The position numbers and the translations under genes are program-made. Shown in pieces: positions 7,091 through 14,926 of a DNA stretch of 20,821 bases. A model generated the notes under the pieces. The model did no database searches. It saw only the letters and a program-made list of their open reading frames with translations, and had not been told where the DNA came from. Numbering within the stretch: position 1 is the first letter of the stretch; each line of letters opens with the position of its first letter. This stretch comes from a virus, in IMG/VR virus record IMGVR_UViG_3300028173_000073, positions 1 through 20,821 of that record; one strand, 5' to 3'.

Positions 7091-8301
7091 GCACCGACCG
7101 CTACGCCGGGATCAGCTTCGCCCCGCCCGCCGCGGTGGCGCAGGCGGTAGCCCGGGGGCTCGCCCTGAACGCAGCGCACAAGCGGGGCGGGACGACGGTG
7201 GGCACGGCCCGCGCTCGGGTGCTGGCCGCACGGTCGGAGGTGTCGCCCGACGACATCCGGCGCATGGTTCGGCACTTCGGCCGGCACGAGGCCGCGGCGA
7301 CGGTCGACGGCGGAGCCCCGTCCGCTGAGTGGGTCGCGTGGCTGATGTGCGGGGGCACCGCGGGCCGGGCGTGGGCACGCCGCACCCTGCGGGCCATGGA
7401 GCGCGCCGACGAGCGGGCGCAGGCCGACCAGCGCGCGGCGACGTGTGGCGGTGGGCCGTCCCAGGCGTGGGGCTGGCTCGGCGACCGCGTCGACCGCGCG
7501 CCTTCCTCACCCCCGACGACCGAGCGCGCACGCGCGGCGCTGTGGCGGGGATGGGTCCAGCGGGCGCAGGGACCCGCAGAGGACCGGCTACGCCAGCGGT
7601 GGGCCGGCTACCTCAGTGCGTCCCGGCGGCGCGTCGTCGAGCGGCTGGCCGAGGTCGTGCCCAGCACGGCGGGCATGGACGGGCGCATGGTTCAGCGCGT
7701 GCTGTCGTCCTCGGACATGGCCTATGTGCTGTCCACGGATGACGAGTACGACGCCGCGATCGAGCACATCGGCCAGCACCGGATCCGCGCGATCCTGCGG
7801 GTGGGGTTCTCCGAGGCCGCGAGCGTGCTCGACGTGGCCGAGTGGGATCCGCTGATGGACCCGTCGGTCGCCGAGCTGGCCGCGCAGGTCCGCCGGGTCT
7901 CCCCGCTGACCATCCAGCGCACGCGGGCCATCGTCCAGACGGGGCTACTGGAGGGCGAATCCGTCCAGACCATCGCCGGCCGCCTGTCCCGAGACATCGC
8001 GTACAGCCCCCAGCGGGCCGTGCGTATCGCCCGCACCGAGGCCACCCGCCTCAACGGCATGGGCACGCGCCTCGCCTACGAAGACGCCGCCGACAAGGGA
8101 TCCCGGTTCGAGATCCAATGGTTGAGCGCGCGGGACGGCATCGTCCGCCCCACGCACGAGGACGCCGACGGAATGACGGTGGCGCCAAGCGAACCCTTCA
8201 CGCTATCGTCAGGTGCAGTAGGTGCCGGGCCGGGCGAGTTCTCGGAGGCGTCCGAGGTCGTGAACTGCCGTTGCACGACGATCCCCATTCTCCGAGAGTA
8301 G
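7087..8301 (+). CDS. Minor head protein, Mu F/SPP1 gp7-like
   Basis: The 404-residue protein has a C-terminal Mu F-type head morphogenesis domain at about 300-404: ARTEATRLNGMG (315-326), W345, D350, VRPTH (353-357) and the closing NCRC at 393-396. Such proteins sit beside the portal and are ejected or help assembly. The N-terminal 100 residues form a second module (FAPPAAV, RGGTTVGTARAR, RRMVRHFGRHE, WVAWLMCGGTAGRAWA) found as an accessory domain in many phage head proteins. Its role is unknown to me. A low-complexity linker joins the two. The GTG start overlaps the portal stop. Confidence 0.85.
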   Translation: MSTDRYAGISFAPPAAVAQAVARGLALNAAHKRGGTTVGTARARVLAARSEVSPDDIRRMVRHFGRHEAAATVDGGAPSAEWVAWLMCGGTAGRAWARRTLRAMERADERAQADQRAATCGGGPSQAWGWLGDRVDRAPSSPPTTERARAALWRGWVQRAQGPAEDRLRQRWAGYLSASRRRVVERLAEVVPSTAGMDGRMVQRVLSSSDMAYVLSTDDEYDAAIEHIGQHRIRAILRVGFSEAASVLDVAEWDPLMDPSVAELAAQVRRVSPLTIQRTRAIVQTGLLEGESVQTIAGRLSRDIAYSPQRAVRIARTEATRLNGMGTRLAYEDAADKGSRFEIQWLSARDGIVRPTHEDADGMTVAPSEPFTLSSGAVGAGPGEFSEASEVVNCRCTTIPILRE

Positions 8302-8304
8302 CCC

Positions 8305-9132
8305 ATGCTGACCCGCATCACCCGCACCCCCGGCGCCGCGCTGGCTTCCATCATCCTGGAGGCCGAGCGCCACGGGTCGACGCAGGCCCGCACCCTCGAC
8401 GCGCTCGCGCTGGCGACGGGTTCGACGGCGCGCGACCTCGGCGCCATCGTCCGCGGTGAGCGGTTCTGCAAGGCTGACGACCTCGACGAACTCGCCGCGG
8501 TGGCCATGGCCACGAAGCAGAGCACGGGCGCCCTGTGCTACGGGATGACGATGCGCGCGGGCGAGGCGATCGAGGGCGAGGACGACCGCCCCCGGTACCG
8601 GTTCCGCATGAGCACGGCCGACGTGGACCGGGCGCACGACATCGTGGACCAGTCGTGGAAGCTCGCCGACTTCAACGCCAACCCGGTGGCGCTCTGGGCG
8701 CATCGCACGGACACCCCGGCCGTGGGCGTGTGGCGTGATGTCCATGTCGAGGAGGGCGGCGGGCTCGTGGGCGACATCGTCCCGGCCCCGATCGAGTCCT
8801 ACCCCCTGTCCGTCACGGTGGCCGAGCAGTTGCGTATGGGCGTGCTCCGCACCGTCTCCGTCGGGTTCCTGCCCGGCGTGGCGATGCACCGAAGCAGCTT
8901 CGACCCCGAGGACGAGCGGCACGCCCGGCGCGGCGTGTGGTTCTCGTCCAACGCCCTGATCGAATGCACCCTCACCCCGGTGCCGATGAATCAGGCGGCC
9001 GTCCGAATCCCGGCCGAGGCCGCCGAGGGCGACACGGCACAGCGTTCCGCGGGCGTGTTCGACTGGCTCACCACGTCCACCGACACCGCCCCTACCCGTC
9101 CCGCACTCGCGTGGGACTGGCTCACCGAGTAG
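8305..9132 (+). CDS. Prohead maturation protease (HK97 gp4-type)
   Basis: The 275-residue protein is a serine protease that trims the capsid scaffold during maturation. The core at about 98-240 includes HDIVDQSW, NPVALWAHRTDTPAVG with probable catalytic H133, and TVSVGFLPG with probable catalytic S185, followed by ALIECTLTPVPMN. The N-terminal 80 residues are extra. They contain ALATGSTARDLGAIVRGER and a following DELAAVA, which read like a small helix-turn-helix of the Cro type. Some prohead proteases carry such insertions. The C-terminus is short and Trp/Thr/Pro-rich. The gene is just upstream of the capsid gene, its substrate, with a short gap containing the candidate promoter. Confidence 0.9.
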   Translation: MLTRITRTPGAALASIILEAERHGSTQARTLDALALATGSTARDLGAIVRGERFCKADDLDELAAVAMATKQSTGALCYGMTMRAGEAIEGEDDRPRYRFRMSTADVDRAHDIVDQSWKLADFNANPVALWAHRTDTPAVGVWRDVHVEEGGGLVGDIVPAPIESYPLSVTVAEQLRMGVLRTVSVGFLPGVAMHRSSFDPEDERHARRGVWFSSNALIECTLTPVPMNQAAVRIPAEAAEGDTAQRSAGVFDWLTTSTDTAPTRPALAWDWLTE

Positions 9133-9134
9133 CG

Positions 9135-9148
9135 CGGGCCGCGGCCCG
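9135..9148. repeat. GC palindrome after the protease gene
   Basis: CGGGCCGCGGCCCG is a perfect 14-base palindrome starting three bases after the protease stop. As RNA it can fold into a short hairpin, but no U-run follows. It ends where the candidate promoter begins, so it could slow upstream transcription, bind a dimeric regulator, or be chance in GC-rich DNA. Confidence 0.4.
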
Positions 9149-9177
9149 TTGACAGCAGACCCGGGGCGCGGTAGCGT
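9149..9177 (+). promoter_or_regulatory. Candidate promoter for the major capsid gene
   Basis: TTGACA at 9149-9154 is a perfect consensus -35 box and the only one I noticed in the window. After 17 bases comes TAGCGT at 9172-9177, which matches the TAnnnT pattern of -10 boxes in high-GC bacteria. Transcription would start about 15 bases before the capsid ATG at 9199, leaving room for the GGAGAAG site. Placement in a 66-base gap before the most abundant virion protein supports it. Confidence 0.5.
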
Positions 9178-9198
9178 CCCACAACTGGAGAAGTCCCA

Positions 9199-10794
9199 AT
9201 GATCGACCTCGACAACATCACCGATCCCGAGGCGGCCAAGGCTGCCGTTTCGGGCGCCATTAAGACCCTCCACGAGCAGCACGCCGCCGGTACCCGGTCG
9301 CTCGCCGAGGTCCACGCCTCCGCCAAGAAGGCCGCGGCCGACTGTCAGGCGCTCGACGCCGAGGTCTCCCGCCTCAAGGCCGCCGACATGGCGCGCGACC
9401 TCGCGACCCGCCGCGACGGCGCGGACATCGAGCTGCGCCATTTCAAGGCCGGCGACACCGACAAGGGCGGCCCGCTCCGCCTCGTTGGCCGCTCGGTCCA
9501 GTACCGCGGCCAGCGGTACAGCGAGCCCGGCCTCCTGGACTCCAGCGAGCAGTACGGCGAGTGGCACGCCGAGATCAAGCAGACCTATGAGTCTGCCGTC
9601 ATGTGCTCCGCCATGCAGGCCGGTCGCGTGACCCGCCCCGGCGACGCGGTCAGCGTCCACGCCTTCCGCAAGCACGCCCCGAAGCTGCTCGACCGGCTCG
9701 GTTACCTGCTGACCAAGGCCCCGGCCCCGATCCGCGCCGAGGCGCTGGAGATGGAGCGCCGCCTGTTCTCGGACACCGCGAGCGGTGGCGCCGAGATGAT
9801 CCCCGACGCCATCCAGCTCCCCGAGCTGGAGAAGTCCATGAACGTGATGGCGGCCGAGATGCCGCTCGTCAAGGACCTGATCCGCGAGCGGACCATGTCG
9901 GGTAAGAACCTGACGAGCGCCGTGCAGGACCGCGTCCCGATGGGCTACAACCTCGCCGGAGCCGCGAGCGCCGACCGCGCCAGCATGCAGGACAGCCGCA
10001 TGCAGACGAGTGAGGTGGACTACAGCGCCAAGGACCTCGCCCTCCGCATCGCTGCCGACCGTAGCGCGCTGGAGGACTCCCCGATCGACGCCATGGCCGC
10101 GCTCCGCGAGGCGATGATCGTTGGTGGCGCGCTCACCGAGGAGTCGCTGATCTTCCATGGCGACACCTCGGGCACGCACCAGGACACCGGGATCGCCTCC
10201 TGGAACCCGGGCAACCTGTTCGACACGAACAGCATCCTCGGCGGCACCGCAGACCACCGCAAGATGTTCCTCGGCCTGCGCGCCCGCGCTGCCGACATGA
10301 GCGCCACCACGGACCTCTCGACCTTCGACTACTCGAACCTGTTGGCCCTCGCCGGCAACCTCGACGCGCCGATCGGCATGACCCCGGGCGGCCTCGTGCT
10401 CGCGATGGGCTACGAGACGTACTTTACCAAGGTCCTCGGCCTCACCGAGACCAAGACCATGGACGTGTACGGCGCCAACGCTGGCGTGCTCGGCGGGTTC
10501 GTCGGTGTCGTCGGACCCTGGGCCATCCGGCTCACCCCGGTCCTCTCCAAGCAGTACAACGCCTCGGGCATCTACGATGGTGCCACCGAGACCAAGCAGG
10601 TCGTGGTCGGCTTCGCGCCCGGCCGGTTCACCCGGTGGCGTCGTCGGTCGGCTCGCTTCGAGATCGCCAACGACATCACCACGAACCTCGCCAACATGGT
10701 GCTCACCAAGCGGTTCGCCTTCGGCTCGCCCGACGGCAACAGCTCGCTCACCTCGGCGTCGCCCACCAACGTCGCCGTCGGCTACAACATCTGA
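9199..10794 (+). CDS. Major capsid protein (HK97 fold)
   Basis: The 531-residue protein builds the icosahedral shell. The first 65 residues form a coiled coil, and the region up to about 190 behaves like the HK97 delta (scaffolding) domain, which the adjacent protease would remove. The capsid core starts near SGGAEMIP (195-202) and includes LVKDLIRERTMSGKNL, the ALTEESLIFHGDTSG segment typical of the family, and the C-terminal VVGFAPGRFTRW and ANMVLTKRFAF stretches. The delta region is longer than the roughly 100 residues of HK97. The start follows GGAGAAG. The gene is isolated from both neighbours by gaps, with a candidate promoter before and a hairpin after. Confidence 0.93.
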   Translation: MIDLDNITDPEAAKAAVSGAIKTLHEQHAAGTRSLAEVHASAKKAAADCQALDAEVSRLKAADMARDLATRRDGADIELRHFKAGDTDKGGPLRLVGRSVQYRGQRYSEPGLLDSSEQYGEWHAEIKQTYESAVMCSAMQAGRVTRPGDAVSVHAFRKHAPKLLDRLGYLLTKAPAPIRAEALEMERRLFSDTASGGAEMIPDAIQLPELEKSMNVMAAEMPLVKDLIRERTMSGKNLTSAVQDRVPMGYNLAGAASADRASMQDSRMQTSEVDYSAKDLALRIAADRSALEDSPIDAMAALREAMIVGGALTEESLIFHGDTSGTHQDTGIASWNPGNLFDTNSILGGTADHRKMFLGLRARAADMSATTDLSTFDYSNLLALAGNLDAPIGMTPGGLVLAMGYETYFTKVLGLTETKTMDVYGANAGVLGGFVGVVGPWAIRLTPVLSKQYNASGIYDGATETKQVVVGFAPGRFTRWRRRSARFEIANDITTNLANMVLTKRFAFGSPDGNSSLTSASPTNVAVGYNI

Positions 10795-10803
10795 GCCGCG
10801 CCC

Positions 10804-10829
10804 GCGGTGGCCGGTTCGCCGGTCGCCGT
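10804..10829 (+). terminator. UUCG hairpin after the capsid gene (partial terminator or mRNA stabiliser)
   Basis: Bases 10804-10814 pair with 10819-10829 around a TTCG loop, giving an 11-bp stem that includes three G-U pairs. It lies ten bases after the capsid stop. The downstream sequence has no U-run, so it is probably not an efficient intrinsic terminator. It could protect the capsid transcript 3' end or reduce read-through into downstream genes. Confidence 0.4.
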
Positions 10830-10863
10830 CGCTGCCCTCCCCCGCATCCTCTCGGAGAACATC

Positions 10864-11262
10864 ATGGCAAACAAGCGCGGACAGATCGTCATCCCGACGC
10901 CGCTCATCAACGCGGCTGCGGCCGGCGCGAACGCGAACGACTACGGCGCCTGGGGCCTGCCCCACGGTGCCCGCATCGTCGGTCTCGGCCTCCTGCCGAA
11001 CGCCGCCGCGACGGCCCACGACACGAACTACTCGGTGATCACCGTCTCGGCTGGTGGCACCGCCATCGCCGCGGTGGACACCGACACGGCGGGCACGGGT
11101 AGCCTTGTCGCCGGGACCCCGGTGTCTGTCGCCCTCTCGGGCACGGGTACGGACCTGGAGCTGGCGGAGGACGAGGTGATCACGGTCGCCAAGACCTACG
11201 CCGGCACCGGCCTCGCGGTCAGCTTCGCGGGCGTCCTCGTCAAGTATGAGCTGCTCGTCTGA
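10864..11262 (+). CDS. Putative head decoration protein
   Basis: The 132-residue protein follows the capsid gene, where phages commonly encode a decoration or head-stabilising protein. It is rich in Ala, Gly, Thr and Val, with alternating strands (ARIVGLGLLP, YSVITVSAGG, AVSFAGVLVKYELL) that suggest a small beta-sandwich. It has no cysteine, membrane segment or signal peptide. ATG at 10864 is chosen because GGAG lies six bases upstream. An earlier in-frame start at 10807 would fall in the hairpin region. No family was recognised, so the role rests on position and fold impression. Confidence 0.5.
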   Translation: MANKRGQIVIPTPLINAAAAGANANDYGAWGLPHGARIVGLGLLPNAAATAHDTNYSVITVSAGGTAIAAVDTDTAGTGSLVAGTPVSVALSGTGTDLELAEDEVITVAKTYAGTGLAVSFAGVLVKYELLV

Positions 11263-11624
11263 TGGCCGCGCGCGCCCTCGTGCAGTGTCGCATTCATGGC
11301 GGCTACCATCGGCCCGGCTGGGCTGTTGGTGACGTCGTCATGGAACGCATCGCCGAGGGCGCGATCGTGGACCTGCCAGCGCCGGAGGTGGATCGGCTGG
11401 TCGCCACCTTCGGCCCGTCCGCTTGGCACCGTCTCCCGGTGCCGGGCGAGGTTTCCCCCACCCTGGCGACCACGCGCGACGTGGCCGCCCTGTCGGTGCG
11501 GGACCTTCTGCCAGCGATTCGCGCGGGCGACTTCGACGACGCGCTCGACGTGCTCCAGCAGGACACGCGGGCGACCGTCGCCAAGACCGCCAACGCCCGA
11601 GCCCGAACCATCGCGCGGGGGTGA
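11262..11624 (+). CDS. Hypothetical head-region protein
   Basis: The 120-residue protein is not recognised. It starts at a TGATG junction with the decoration-like gene, so it is translated in coupling. The first half, about 1-60, looks like a small beta unit (QCRIHGGYHRPGWAVGDVV, then VDLPAPEVDRLVATFG), similar to short proteins that many phages encode between capsid and connector genes. The second half is helical and ends in an Arg/Ala-rich tail. A minor head or connector accessory role is likely from position only. Confidence 0.6.
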   Translation: MAARALVQCRIHGGYHRPGWAVGDVVMERIAEGAIVDLPAPEVDRLVATFGPSAWHRLPVPGEVSPTLATTRDVAALSVRDLLPAIRAGDFDDALDVLQQDTRATVAKTANARARTIARG

Positions 11625-11627
11625 CCC

Positions 11628-12248
11628 GTGGCGCTCTGCACTGCGGCACAGATCCGGGGCTATGACGCCTCCGTTACGTCCTCCGAGGACGCGCTACTGA
11701 CGAGCATCGCCGCGGCGGTGTCGTCGGTGTTCGCGACGGTCTGCGGCTACCCGCCGGCCAGCGCGGGCGCAGACCCGACGATGGAAGACACGACCTACAC
11801 GGTCTACACCGACCGCGGCGCGGCCCGGGTGCTGCGCCTCGACGACGCGGACCTGCTGCTCCCGGTGTCGCCGGTCGTCTCCATCACGTCGATCCACGAC
11901 GACGCAAACCGCGATTTCGGCGCGGGCGACCTCGTCGACTCCGGGGACTACGACTTCGACGGCACGACGGGTGAGGTGTTGCTACGCCCGAGCCGCACGC
12001 ACGGGGCCTGGACGGAGGCCCGCGCGGGGATCAAGGTCGTGGCCGTCGCCGGGTACGAAACGGTCCCGGACGACCTGCTCCACCTCGCGATTGTCCAGTC
12101 ACTCGCGTGGCTCCGGGGCGTCCAGCGCGTCGGGCTGGCGAACATGAACCAGAACGGCGTTGCGGTCACGTTCTCGCCGCGCACGCTGCTCCCCGAGGTC
12201 GTGGAGGGGCTCCAGGACTACCGGCTCCACCTCGGCGGCATGGCATGA
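11628..12248 (+). CDS. Head-tail connector (adaptor), gp6/gp15-like
   Basis: The 206-residue protein resembles the adaptor that docks beneath the portal. Early helices (AAQIRGYDASVT and DALLTSIAAAVSSVFATVCGY) are followed by a beta region with YTVYTDRGAARVLRLDDADLLLPVSPVVSITSIHDD, where the LPVSPVVSITSI stretch is typical, then a strand pair and the helix PDDLLHLAIVQSLAWLRG. This helix-strand-helix order matches HK97 gp6 and SPP1 gp15 proteins. The GTG start has GGGGGTGA just upstream. The gene overlaps the next as ATGA and sits in the expected slot after the capsid genes. Confidence 0.75.
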   Translation: MALCTAAQIRGYDASVTSSEDALLTSIAAAVSSVFATVCGYPPASAGADPTMEDTTYTVYTDRGAARVLRLDDADLLLPVSPVVSITSIHDDANRDFGAGDLVDSGDYDFDGTTGEVLLRPSRTHGAWTEARAGIKVVAVAGYETVPDDLLHLAIVQSLAWLRGVQRVGLANMNQNGVAVTFSPRTLLPEVVEGLQDYRLHLGGMA

Positions 12249-12700
12249 GCACGCTCACCCCGGCGGAGTTCGCGCGGGCCATGCGCCGGCTCGGCGGCAC
12301 GGGGCGCGCCAGCGTGTCGGCCGCGGTGTCGAAGGTCGCGCGGAATACCAGCCTGTACGCGGAGCGGGTGGCAAAAGAGGCGGTCACGCTCGGCGGCTCG
12401 TCGGGGCTGCGGGTCCGCACGGGCCTGCTGCGCTCCAGCATCGCGGGGCGCGTCCTCCAGGACCCCGGGAGCATGTCGGTCGTCTTGTCGGCCGGTGGGC
12501 GCCGCCGGGGTCGGGACGTGGTCTATGCCCGCATCCACGAGCTGGGCGGCGAGGCGGGCCGGGTGAGCGCCCGGGTCCGCATCCCAGCGCGCCCCTACCT
12601 GCGGCCGGCGATCGACAAGGTCGGAGAACGGTTGCCCGAGCGCATGGGCAAGGCCGTCACGGCGGCCGTGCGCGCTGCTGAGCGCGGCGGGGGCTCCTGA
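12245..12700 (+). CDS. Neck/tail-completion protein, HK97 gp10 / Mu gpG-like
   Basis: The 151-residue protein has the hallmark series of this family: an N-terminal helix pair, VRTGLLRSSI at 57-66, YARIHELGG at 94-102, and RIPARPYLRPA at 112-122, followed by a C-terminal helix. Such proteins are needed to finish and join the tail to the head. ATG at 12245 overlaps the adaptor stop as ATGA, and the stop forms TGATG with the next gene. The protein is notably basic. Confidence in the family is good; the precise virion position is less certain. Confidence 0.8.
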   Translation: MSTLTPAEFARAMRRLGGTGRASVSAAVSKVARNTSLYAERVAKEAVTLGGSSGLRVRTGLLRSSIAGRVLQDPGSMSVVLSAGGRRRGRDVVYARIHELGGEAGRVSARVRIPARPYLRPAIDKVGERLPERMGKAVTAAVRAAERGGGS

Positions 12701-13161
12701 TGCCGGCGAGTCCCTACGAAGCCTCACGCGAGGCGCTGGCTACCCTGCTGGCGGCGGCGAACGGTGCCGGGTCGTTCACGTACGACCTCAGCGCGGCGGT
12801 GACCATCGGCGCCCCTCCCGACACCGTCCGGGCCTCGCCCGCGGTGTGGCTGTGGTGCGACCGGATCCGGTTCGACACGGACACCACCATCGGGGATTAC
12901 GTCGCGGTCCAAGAGATCGACGTGATCGGGTTCGTGGCCGGCGCGGACAACACCCCGACCGAGCGTATGCGGGCGGCCGAACGGCTGGCGCACGACTTCC
13001 ACCTCGCGATCCGGTCTGACCGGGGGTTGGCTGGTACGGTGCGCGATGTGCGGTTCGTCGAGGTGCTGGCGCTCGACGGCGAGAGCACGCAGATGGGGAC
13101 GCGCTACGGCGTCTGCCTCGTCCGCGTGGAGATCACCCAGGACATCGACGGGGTTCCCTGA
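12700..13161 (+). CDS. Putative tail terminator protein
   Basis: The 153-residue protein lies between the gp10-like gene and the tail-tube region, where tail terminators are usually encoded. The order of elements also fits: an N-terminal helix (YEASREALATLLAAANG), strands around AVWLWCDRIRF, then YVAVQEIDVIGFV, a helix RMRAAERLAHDFHLAIR and a final strand pair including VCLVRVEITQ. These proteins cap the tail tube and bind the neck. No catalytic motif is seen. Both ends are TGATG junctions. The call depends mainly on position and predicted fold pattern. Confidence 0.5.
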   Translation: MPASPYEASREALATLLAAANGAGSFTYDLSAAVTIGAPPDTVRASPAVWLWCDRIRFDTDTTIGDYVAVQEIDVIGFVAGADNTPTERMRAAERLAHDFHLAIRSDRGLAGTVRDVRFVEVLALDGESTQMGTRYGVCLVRVEITQDIDGVP

Positions 13162-13916
13162 TGAGCTGGTACAGCGGGCGCACGGTGCGATTCCCGGTCG
13201 CGGTCGACAAGCTGACCGCCGGAACCACGGCGATCGATCTCACCTTCGACATCCCGGCCGACCTGATTGAGTTCTGGGCGGAGGTCGCGAGCGACAAGAG
13301 CGACATCCGGGTCACGGACGCCGACGGGCTCACCAACCTCACGTGGCAGGCGTCCGCGTGGTCGCACTCGGCGACGGGCGGCACGGCCACGATCCAGGTG
13401 GACGCATGGACGCCGCCCGCAGAGGACTGCATTGCGCTGATCTGGATCTACGCAGGCGGCGGCGACACCACGAACGAAGGCAGCTTCACGGCGTCCGCGC
13501 CCCGCACGGGCACGGTGTGGTCATGCGGCATCGACGGCCCGGTCGCTCAGGCGTCAACGGGCCTCGTCGGCGCGACCCGGCCCACCCAGGTCGTCGGCAA
13601 GTCCACGGACGAAACCCTGATGATCTGGCTCGACGTGGGCGCTCGGCTCGCCCCTCGCCCCGTGGCATTCAACGGGACGAAGGACTGCGAGGAGATCGAA
13701 TCGATCACGTACACGGTCGAGCTGGCCGGGGCGGATCAGTCGGCGCTGTACGATGAGACCGCGGTGCGCTTCGACCGGCGCGGCCTCGTGCGCCTCCAGG
13801 TGCAGGCCGGCACGGTGGACACGGAGTACACTGTGTCACCGGTCATCACGACGACCAACGGGCGGACGCTGAACCCTCGGCTGATCCTGTCCGTCATCGA
13901 CCCCGACGAAACCTGA
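13161..13916 (+). CDS. DUF2341-like beta-sandwich tail protein
   Basis: The 251-residue protein begins SWYSGRTVRFPV and has SDIRVTDADG at 47-56, then WSHSATGGTATIQVDAW and IALIWIYAGGGD, which follow the pattern of DUF2341 domains (a dDlRFtd-type motif, an AtiWV-type strand and a YYG-type strand). Those domains occur in surface and glycan-related proteins. The second half, about 110-251, is beta-rich and Ig-like, with EIESITYTVELAGADQ and VSPVITTTNGRTL. It sits between the tail terminator and the tail tube, so it may decorate the tail or be an extra tube-associated protein. The function is not established. Confidence 0.55.
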   Translation: MSWYSGRTVRFPVAVDKLTAGTTAIDLTFDIPADLIEFWAEVASDKSDIRVTDADGLTNLTWQASAWSHSATGGTATIQVDAWTPPAEDCIALIWIYAGGGDTTNEGSFTASAPRTGTVWSCGIDGPVAQASTGLVGATRPTQVVGKSTDETLMIWLDVGARLAPRPVAFNGTKDCEEIESITYTVELAGADQSALYDETAVRFDRRGLVRLQVQAGTVDTEYTVSPVITTTNGRTLNPRLILSVIDPDET

Positions 13917-13929
13917 GCAGGAGAGCACC

Positions 13930-14880
13930 ATGGCACCCCCCAACGCAGGCCGCGGCGCATGGGTCGGATTCGGCGCACAGTCCGCATTCGCCACCGCCGA
14001 CACCCGCACCGTTTTCGCTCGCCTGATCTCGGCGGACCTCACCCGCGTGCAGAATGATGACCTGTCGTCCGTGCTGCACCACGGCGACGCCGCCGACGTG
14101 CGGCACAACTTCCAGGTGAGCGAGGTGGTCGAGGGCGCGATCGTCCTCCGCATGCGGTACGACGGCGTGGGCCTCCTGCTCCGGGCGGCGCTCGGCGCCG
14201 TGACCGACGCGGGCACTGGCAGCCCCTACACGCACACGGCCACGATGGACACCTCGCTCGAACTGCTGAGCGTCGAGGTCTACCGCGGCACGGCGGCGGT
14301 CTCGGAGCTGTTCGACTCGTGCAAGGTCCGCCGGATCGTCATCACGCAGTCCGCGCAGAGTGAATGCACAGTGGAACTGGACATCATCGGGCGGACGGGG
14401 GCGGCCCGCGGGGCGGCCTCCACGCCGACGTTCACCGATCACGAGGTCGTGCGCCACAACAACACCTTCGCCCTCTCGTGGGGCGGCGCGGTGTCGGGCG
14501 TCACGGACTGGACGCTGACCCTGGACAACGGGCTCGCCGAGGTGCGTGAACTCGGGTCCCTGTTCACCCAGGAGATGGTCATTGGCTCCGGCCGCATCGC
14601 CACGCTGGACCTCGGCCTCCACTACCGCTCGGACACCGGGTACAACGCGCATCAGGCGCTCACCGAGCAGGACGCGACCCTCACGCTCACGGGCGGCACG
14701 TCGCCCAACGCGGTCGCCATCCTCCTGCGGAACGCCAAGATGATCACCCACAACGGCGGGCCGATCTCCGACTTCGGCGTCGTGACCGAGGCGGTGACGC
14801 TCCGAGGCCACGCCGACGGCACCGACCCGTCGCTCCAGATCACGGTGACGAACGCCACCGCGAGCGGTATCGCGAACTGA
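13930..14880 (+). CDS. Major tail tube protein
   Basis: The 316-residue protein resembles siphovirus tail-tube subunits that polymerise around the tape measure. It has the usual opening (GRGAWVGFGAQSAFATADT), a segment PYTHTATMDTSLELLSVEVYRG, and a long beta-rich C-terminal half with VTDWTLTLDNGLAEVRELG, DATLTLTGG and ALTEQ. Tube proteins have this kind of repeated beta-sandwich structure. GGAGAG lies just before the ATG. The gene precedes the chaperone pair and tape measure, as expected. The C-terminal part may include an added Ig-like domain; I cannot resolve the boundary. Confidence 0.8.
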   Translation: MAPPNAGRGAWVGFGAQSAFATADTRTVFARLISADLTRVQNDDLSSVLHHGDAADVRHNFQVSEVVEGAIVLRMRYDGVGLLLRAALGAVTDAGTGSPYTHTATMDTSLELLSVEVYRGTAAVSELFDSCKVRRIVITQSAQSECTVELDIIGRTGAARGAASTPTFTDHEVVRHNNTFALSWGGAVSGVTDWTLTLDNGLAEVRELGSLFTQEMVIGSGRIATLDLGLHYRSDTGYNAHQALTEQDATLTLTGGTSPNAVAILLRNAKMITHNGGPISDFGVVTEAVTLRGHADGTDPSLQITVTNATASGIAN

Positions 14881-14926
14881 CGCGAGCCGCGCCCCTACCC
14901 CCAACCGGACACGCCCCGGAGACCCC

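Noticed and set aside
10807-10863. Earlier start for the decoration-like protein
   Set aside because: It falls in the hairpin and has no ribosome-binding site. ATG at 10864 has a good GGAG.
8209-11019. 936-codon open frame on the minus strand across protease and capsid genes
   Set aside because: It is opposite recognised genes, and long antisense frames arise easily when codons end mostly in G or C. The translation is low-complexity and resembles no family.
10793-14894. Shared 11-mer GAGCCGCGCCC after the capsid and tail-tube genes
   Set aside because: It is short and made almost entirely of G and C, so a chance repeat in this window is quite possible.
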